From an uncultured Porphyromonadaceae bacterium (lineage in GTDB: Bacteria > Bacteroidota > Bacteroidia > Bacteroidales > Muribaculaceae): a DNA stretch of 36,131 bases. Position numbers and translations under genes: made by a program. Below, piece after piece: positions 31,765 through 36,131 of the stretch (position 1 is the stretch's first letter; every line of letters begins with the position of its first letter). Below the pieces are notes generated by a model. That model was not told where the DNA came from. It searched no databases and saw only the letters and a list, made by a program, of their open reading frames with translations. The stretch covers positions 1 to 36,131 of the forward strand of contig CANOLV010000026.1 of NCBI GenBank assembly GCA_947567425.1. Direction: 5' to 3'.

Positions 31765-32136
31765 TCATTCTTTGACTGAGCCGTCTTGATGCGGCGTGTG
31801 GTCCTTGGCTAAGAGAGTGTCGATGTTTTCGAGGTAATCGAGCGAGTCGTCGAGGAAGAACGACAGTTCAGGTGTCTTGCGGAGCTGGTATCTGACTTTT
31901 TGTGCCAGTTCGTAGCGTATGGTTTTTGCGCTTCTGTTGACATTGTCGAGTATTTCCTTGCTTTTGTCGGAGGGGAATACTGACAGATATGCTTTTGCGA
32001 CGCTTAGGTCGGGCGACACTCTTACGGCGCTGACAGATATCAGGACGCCATGTGTCTTCGCTGTCTGAAGACGGAATATCTCGCTGAGTTCTTTTTGGAG
32101 CAATCTTGCGATTTTGGCTTGACGGGTAGTTTCCAT
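31765..32136 (-). CDS. rbfA: Ribosome-binding factor A
   Basis: A small KH-fold protein that helps the final maturation of 16S rRNA in the 30S subunit, 123 residues. Typical features are RQAKIARLLQKELSEIF at the N-terminus, LISVSAVRVSPDLSVAKAYLSVFP in the centre, and IRYELAQKVRYQLRKTPELSFFLDDSLDYLENIDTLL at the C-terminus. It is separated by 51 bases from the O-methyltransferase gene and followed closely by the permease gene. It is one of four translation-related genes in this half of the window, with rimP, infB and the transcription factor gene nusA. Confidence 0.95.
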   Translation of the reverse strand: METTRQAKIARLLQKELSEIFRLQTAKTHGVLISVSAVRVSPDLSVAKAYLSVFPSDKSKEILDNVNRSAKTIRYELAQKVRYQLRKTPELSFFLDDSLDYLENIDTLLAKDHTPHQDGSVKE

Positions 32137-32182
32137 ATTGTTGTTTATTTTGGTTATATTATGTATAACGCTATAAAAGCGT

Positions 32183-32190
32183 CAAAGTTA
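32183..32190 (-). promoter_or_regulatory. Possible -7 element of an rbfA promoter
   Basis: TAACTTTG on the minus strand matches TAnnTTTG and overlaps the O-methyltransferase stop codon. A short hairpin (ACGCT/AGCGT) follows. No good -33 element is seen, so this is weak. Confidence 0.3.
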
Positions 32191-32847
32191 CATGCCGGAG
32201 TCTGCGTGGGCGCATTCCGGCTTCTTGTATATTATCGTAAGTCCGTCGCGGAGGGGCAGAATCACTTTCTCGACTCTGTTGTCGCGGGCTATATGGTCGT
32301 TGAATGCCATGATGCCGAGCGTCTGTGCGTCATGGCAATTGGTGTCTGACACTTTTCCGTACCACAGTGTGTTGTCGGCGATTATGAATCCTCCGGGTCT
32401 TACTTTAGGCAGGATCAGATCGTAGTATTCTACGTATGAGCGCTTGTTGGCGTCGATGAACACGAGATCCCAGGATTCGTCGATTTCGGCGGTTATCTGT
32501 ACGGCGTCGCCGACATGCAGGTGTATTCTTTCGGCTAAAGGCGATGCGTCAAAGCGCTCCTGGATAAAGTCGGCGAGTTCGTCGTTGATCTCGATAGTGT
32601 GCAGTTCGGCGCCGTCAGGCATTCCTTCAGCGAGGCATAGAGCCGAATATCCGGTGAATGTGCCGAGTTCGAGGATGCGTTCGGGACGGATCATCCGTGT
32701 CAGCATCTTTAACATGCGTCCTTGAAGATGTCCTGAGCACATGTTGGAGTACAGGCACATCAGATGAGTGTCGCGGTTCAGCCGTTTGAGATTGTCCGGC
32801 TCGGGGTCGATGTGGTCAAGTATGTAGTCCTCTAATTCTTGGGTCAT
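32188..32847 (-). CDS. SAM-dependent O-methyltransferase of the catechol/caffeoyl-CoA type
   Basis: A 219-residue cytoplasmic class I methyltransferase of the Methyltransf_3 family. The SAM-binding glycine motif is ILELGTFTGYSALCLAEGM, followed by ELHTIEIND (acidic ribose-binding residue). DLVFIDANKRSYVEYYDLILPKVRPGGFIIADNTLWYGKV holds the metal-binding DAnK and aDN residues of the family. Bacterial members have broad or unknown acceptors, and some act on tRNA (TrmR). The start overlaps the pyruvate kinase stop by four bases (ATGA), so the two are translationally coupled. There is no metabolic link evident between them. Confidence 0.87.
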   Translation of the reverse strand: MTQELEDYILDHIDPEPDNLKRLNRDTHLMCLYSNMCSGHLQGRMLKMLTRMIRPERILELGTFTGYSALCLAEGMPDGAELHTIEINDELADFIQERFDASPLAERIHLHVGDAVQITAEIDESWDLVFIDANKRSYVEYYDLILPKVRPGGFIIADNTLWYGKVSDTNCHDAQTLGIMAFNDHIARDNRVEKVILPLRDGLTIIYKKPECAHADSGM

Positions 32848-34301
32848 TGCTTGGTCGGTGGTTCTAAGTTGGGTAGCCTGTAGTTTTTGTAATTATCGAT
32901 TATCTCGCCTACATTGTTGATTTCGAGGAATGACGTTCCGTGTCCTTCTCCGAGGGTGCCTCCGAGATAGGCGATCGAGTCGGAGCGGGAGATGTCGCAG
33001 TTGTTGATCATCTGCTTCAATGCCACGAGCAGGTAGCGCCTGGCCGAACGTACCCCTTTCTCAAACACGGGCGTGACTCCGTAGGACAGAGCCAGCAACC
33101 GGACTGTGGATTGCACATAGCACAATGCGAGGGTGGGGTAGTTGGCGCGGTATGACGAGATGTATCTTGCCGTCTTTCCGGAGTAACTGTCGGTGAATAT
33201 GGCTTTGGTGCCGAGGACCACCGTGGAGGCTACTGCCTGCCTCGACAGGAACGAGGTGGTGTCTGCCTCGAATGCCGGTACTGGTCGCTGGTTGGCCAAT
33301 GAGCGTTCGACTTCCGCGGCCACTTTTGACATGGTGGCGATTGCTTCGATCGGGTATTTGCCGTTGGCCGTTTCTCCGCTGAGCATGAGCGCGTCGGTAT
33401 GCTGGTTGACGGCGTTGGCTATGTCGCTGACTTCGGCCCTTGTCGGACGCGGATTCTCGATCATGGAGTGCAGCATCTGAGTGGCCACGATCACGGGCTT
33501 GTGCTTAAGTATGCACTTTTGTATGATCATGTTCTGTATCGCCGGTATTTTTTCCGCAGCTACTTCTATTCCGAGGTCTCCGCGTGCCACCATTATGCCG
33601 TATGAAGCGTCGAGGATGCTGTCGAAATTGTCGACTCCCTCCTGGTTCTCGATTTTCGAGATGATTTTGATGCCGCTGTGGTTGGCGTCGAGAATGTCCT
33701 GCACGGATTGTACGTCTTTTTCGCTTCTGACAAATGAATGCGCGATGAAGTCTACGCCTAATTCGATGGCTATCATTATGTTGGCCTTGTCGCGCTCGGT
33801 CACGGAAGGCAACGCTATCTGTACTCCCGGTATGTTGACGCTTTTTCTTGATCCGAGGGTGCCGTGGTTTGATGCTGTCGCGTGGATTATGTCGCCTTCG
33901 ATGCTGTCGATCAGGAAGTCCATTTCTCCGTCATCGATGAGGATATGTGCTCCGGGGTGGACATCGTTGGCTATGTGCGGATACGATAGGCAGATGGTGT
34001 CGTGCGAGGTTGTGCCGGCCGGATTGCCTATGAAGTCGACTTTTTCGCCAGTATTGAATGTGATCGGGCTGTCGTCTATGTTTGTGGTGGTTCTTATCTC
34101 CGGGCCTTTCGTGTCCATCATTATTCCGATTGACGGCGATACGGCCCTTACGTTGTTTACGATTTTTTCAAACCCTTCGCGGTTGAGGTGCGCCGAGTTC
34201 ATGCGGACCACGTCAAGTCCGTTTTCGTGCAGGGCGCGAATAAATTCTACATCGCATCTGCGGTCAGATATTGTAGCTACAATTTTTGTAAACTTTTTCA
34301 T
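32844..34301 (-). CDS. pyk: Pyruvate kinase
   Basis: A glycolytic enzyme converting phosphoenolpyruvate and ADP to pyruvate and ATP. From the ATG at 34301 it starts MKKFTKIVATIS and has 485 residues. The frame is open to 34322, but family proteins start at the later methionine. Motifs are RMNSAHLNREGF (the usual RxNxSH is here RMNSAH), IMMDTKGPEIRTT, ISKIENQEGVDNFDSILDASYGIMVARGDLGIEV (catalytic lysine and metal ligands), VIVATQMLHSMIENPRPTRAEVSDIANAV and LMLSGETANGKYP. The C-terminal allosteric-type domain is complete. It overlaps the methyltransferase gene by four bases and lies 135 bases after aroQ. Confidence 0.97.
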   Translation of the reverse strand: MKKFTKIVATISDRRCDVEFIRALHENGLDVVRMNSAHLNREGFEKIVNNVRAVSPSIGIMMDTKGPEIRTTTNIDDSPITFNTGEKVDFIGNPAGTTSHDTICLSYPHIANDVHPGAHILIDDGEMDFLIDSIEGDIIHATASNHGTLGSRKSVNIPGVQIALPSVTERDKANIMIAIELGVDFIAHSFVRSEKDVQSVQDILDANHSGIKIISKIENQEGVDNFDSILDASYGIMVARGDLGIEVAAEKIPAIQNMIIQKCILKHKPVIVATQMLHSMIENPRPTRAEVSDIANAVNQHTDALMLSGETANGKYPIEAIATMSKVAAEVERSLANQRPVPAFEADTTSFLSRQAVASTVVLGTKAIFTDSYSGKTARYISSYRANYPTLALCYVQSTVRLLALSYGVTPVFEKGVRSARRYLLVALKQMINNCDISRSDSIAYLGGTLGEGHGTSFLEINNVGEIIDNYKNYRLPNLEPPTKQ

Positions 34302-34340
34302 GTCTTGGAATTTTTGTTTCAAAGTGTGGTTACGTTTAGA

Positions 34341-34371
34341 GCCGGCATGGTTCTGAGAGAAAATTGCCGGC
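34341..34371. repeat. Inverted repeat between aroQ and pyk
   Basis: GCCGGCA at 34341-34347 and TGCCGGC at 34365-34371 form a 7-base stem with a 17-base loop. There is no clear T-run on the minus strand. It may weakly separate the aroQ and pyk transcripts or lie in the pyk leader. Confidence 0.35.
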
Positions 34372-34436
34372 AGTGCTTAACTTACTAAATGCATGAAAAG
34401 CTTAAATTGTTGAGTCGGAGTCGTCGTGCGAGCCGA

Positions 34437-34859
34437 TTACTGCTTGCGGAATGACTCGATGGCGAGCCTGTAGACGTCGGTGCCAAATCCGAGGATGACG
34501 CCTTTGCACACTTTTGAAATCATTGATCGGTGCCGGATTTCTTCTCGCGCGTGTACATTAGATATATGGACTTCTACTACCGGAGTGTTTATGGCCGCGA
34601 TGCAGTCGGCGATGGCCAGTGAGGTGTGGGTGTAGGCGCCGGCGTTGAGTATTATTCCGTCGCAGTCGCCGAACCCTACCTTCTGGAGGTGGTCTATGAT
34701 GTCTCCCTCGTGGTTGCTCTGGAAGTATGTGATGGTGTCGTTCGGATATGATTGCCTCAGATGTTTCAGCACAGATTCAAAATCTTCGTGCCCGTATATG
34801 CCGGGTTCGCGTGTCCCGAGCAGGTTGAGATTTGGTCCGTTGATTATGGTGATGTTCAT
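34437..34859 (-). CDS. aroQ: 3-dehydroquinate dehydratase, type II
   Basis: A shikimate-pathway enzyme that dehydrates 3-dehydroquinate to 3-dehydroshikimate. The protein has 140 residues, normal for type II, which forms dodecamers. Key parts are INGPNLNLLGTREPGIYG (catalytic Tyr22 in GIYG, with Arg17 just before), YFQSNHEGDIIDHLQ, GIILNAGAYTHTSLAIADCI (substrate Asn and general region), VEVHISNVHAREEIRHRS (catalytic His in EVH and Arg in the lid) and GFGTDVYRLAIES. It is the first minus-strand gene of its group, divergent from the exported nuclease-like gene across a 126-base gap. Confidence 0.96.
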   Translation of the reverse strand: MNITIINGPNLNLLGTREPGIYGHEDFESVLKHLRQSYPNDTITYFQSNHEGDIIDHLQKVGFGDCDGIILNAGAYTHTSLAIADCIAAINTPVVEVHISNVHAREEIRHRSMISKVCKGVILGFGTDVYRLAIESFRKQ

Positions 34860-34879
34860 TCTCTGAAATTTTGAAGTGG

Positions 34880-34887
34880 CAAAATTA
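34880..34887 (-). promoter_or_regulatory. -7 element of a probable aroQ promoter
   Basis: TAATTTTG on the minus strand matches TAnnTTTG about 20 bases before the aroQ start. No clear -33 sequence is found at the expected spacing. Confidence 0.35.
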
Positions 34888-34985
34888 CGATTTTTTTAGG
34901 GAATATTGGCCTGTGTCACAAATTAAATCGCTAATTTTACGGAGTTAACCTATATGTTTATTTGTGTTTAAATATAAATTCAGCT

Positions 34986-36071
34986 ATGCGTAAATTGTTT
35001 TTGTTGCCGTTATTGGCATTGATGTCGGTTGTGCTTACGAGTGCCGGCGTCGGTGATAGTGGCGAGTCGTCGGAGAAGAAGTGCCTTGTTGTAGGGGTGG
35101 CATTCTATAACTTGGAGAATCTGTTCGACACAATTAATAATAATGGTAAATATGACTTGGAATTTTCGCCTGAAGGAGTGCGTATGTGGAATTCCGAAAA
35201 GTATTATAAGAAACTGTCCAATCTGGCCAGGGCTATTGTGGCGATGTCTACACCCGAAACACCTTACGGTCCCGGCGTGATAGGTATAAGCGAGGTGGAA
35301 AATCGAGGCGTTGTCGATGACTTGGTGAAAAAGGTGGATGAGTTGTTGCTGTCAGAGGGCCGTGAGCCTTGGAACCTTCAGGTGGTTCATCATGATTCCC
35401 CTGACCGTAGAGGCATCGATGTGGGGCTTTTGTATAATCCGATGTATTTTCAGGTGACTAATGTGACCAATCATAGATTGTCGATTCCTGACGAGCCGGA
35501 TTTCCTGACCCGCGACCAGCTGTGCGTTTCCGGAATGATGCTTGACGCTCCGATGAGTTTTATCGTAAACCATTGGCCGTCCCGTCTGGGAGGGCAGGCC
35601 GAGTCGAGCTATCTGAGAGAGGCGGCCGCTAAGCTGTCGCGTCATGTCGCGGATTCTCTTCTTGCCGTCGACCCCGGACAAGGGGTGATTATGATGGGCG
35701 ATCTTAACGATGACCCGCAGGATAAGTCATGTTCGGTCGCTTTCGGAGCTGTTCGTGATAGGGAAAATGTGAAAGATGGCGCGTTTTTTAATCCGTTCTG
35801 GTGGATTCTTGATAATGGAGTGGGCACGTTGTGCTATCGTGGGCAGTGGAATCTGTTTGACCAAATAGTAGTTTCTGGCAATCTTATTGAAGGCACGCCT
35901 TCGGGATTGCAGTATTGGAAGGCCACGGTACATAATCACGAATTTTTGCGGACTAAAGGCGGACAGTATCACAATTATCCGCATAGAACCTTCTCTGGCA
36001 AGAAGTTCCTTAACGGATATTCAGACCATTTCCCGACTGAAATATTCCTGCTCCGGGAAATTTCCGAATAA
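34986..36071 (+). CDS. Exported endonuclease/exonuclease/phosphatase-family protein
   Basis: A 361-residue protein with a signal peptide (MRKLFLLPLLALMSVVLTSAG) and the EEP fold shared by DNase I, exonuclease III and inositol phosphatases. Motifs are VAFYNLENLFD (metal-binding Asn), IGISEVENRGVVDDL (catalytic Glu), HHDSPDRRGIDVGLLY (catalytic His and Asp region), VNHWPSRLGG, MMGDLNDDPQDKS (GDxN catalytic motif) and GYSDHFPTEI (terminal SDH). All key residues are present, so it should be active. The substrate could be nucleic acid or a phosphoester. The start at 34986 is chosen because it opens a proper signal peptide; an in-frame ATG at 34962 adds eight residues. No lipobox is seen. Confidence 0.85.
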   Translation: MRKLFLLPLLALMSVVLTSAGVGDSGESSEKKCLVVGVAFYNLENLFDTINNNGKYDLEFSPEGVRMWNSEKYYKKLSNLARAIVAMSTPETPYGPGVIGISEVENRGVVDDLVKKVDELLLSEGREPWNLQVVHHDSPDRRGIDVGLLYNPMYFQVTNVTNHRLSIPDEPDFLTRDQLCVSGMMLDAPMSFIVNHWPSRLGGQAESSYLREAAAKLSRHVADSLLAVDPGQGVIMMGDLNDDPQDKSCSVAFGAVRDRENVKDGAFFNPFWWILDNGVGTLCYRGQWNLFDQIVVSGNLIEGTPSGLQYWKATVHNHEFLRTKGGQYHNYPHRTFSGKKFLNGYSDHFPTEIFLLREISE

Positions 36072-36095
36072 TTTGAAAAAAAAGTTGCTGAAAAA

Positions 36096-36127
36096 TTTGG
36101 TGGGTAATGGAAAAGTGCCTACCTTTG
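36096..36127 (+). promoter_or_regulatory. Strong promoter pointing out of the window
   Basis: TTTG at 36096-36099, 20 bases, then TACCTTTG at 36120-36127, a full match to the Bacteroidetes pattern. Whatever it drives starts beyond the right edge. Confidence 0.65.
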
Positions 36128-36131
36128 CACT

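Noticed and set aside
1-36131. CRISPR array, rRNA gene or riboswitch
   Set aside because: No regularly spaced repeats, no rRNA sequence and no recognisable riboswitch core was found on reading both strands.

Overview
The window reads as a chromosomal segment of a gut-type member of the order Bacteroidales; Muribaculaceae is plausible but not proven. The signs are SusC/SusD proteins, BACON-domain lipoproteins, a type II glutaminyl cyclase, half-size chromate transporters, and promoters of the Bacteroidetes sigma-factor type (TTTG or TTG, 19-20 bases, then TAnnTTTG) in front of many transcription units. I saw no transposase, phage gene, integrase or CRISPR array.

Layout. 1-2566 (+): two half-size chromate transporter genes and folC, with a short REP-like hairpin between. 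2660-5934 (-): a type II glutaminyl cyclase lipoprotein, a SufE-type protein and a POT-family peptide transporter. 6151-7654 (+): tyrS, then tRNA-Gln(TTG) with its own promoter and terminator. 7744-11967 (+): three secreted or lipid-anchored proteins, one of them a metzincin-type metalloprotease joined to a fimbrial-anchor-like N-terminus. 12008-12047: a bidirectional terminator.

12065-22822 (-): a polysaccharide-utilisation-type operon. In order of transcription it encodes two BACON lipoproteins, SusC, SusD, a lipoprotein metallophosphoesterase and a GH31 alpha-glycosidase. Directly upstream, 23255-24745 (-) encodes a second, paralogous metallophosphoesterase with an ordinary signal peptide. 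The promoters of these two units share a nearly identical block of about 35 bases across the -7 element and transcription start, so the two units are probably one regulon. Together they look like a system for a phosphate-bearing alpha-linked glycan or glycoconjugate. This is the most interesting part of the window.

25066-36131: housekeeping genes. On the minus strand lie rimP-nusA-infB-folK, and a second group aroQ, pyk, an O-methyltransferase, rbfA and a LolC/E-type permease. On the plus strand there is an exported endonuclease/exonuclease/phosphatase-family protein, and the window ends on a strong promoter pointing out of it.

All product names come from reading translated sequence and motifs by eye; no database search was run. 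Substrates of the GH31, the phosphoesterases and the metalloprotease are not known from the sequence.
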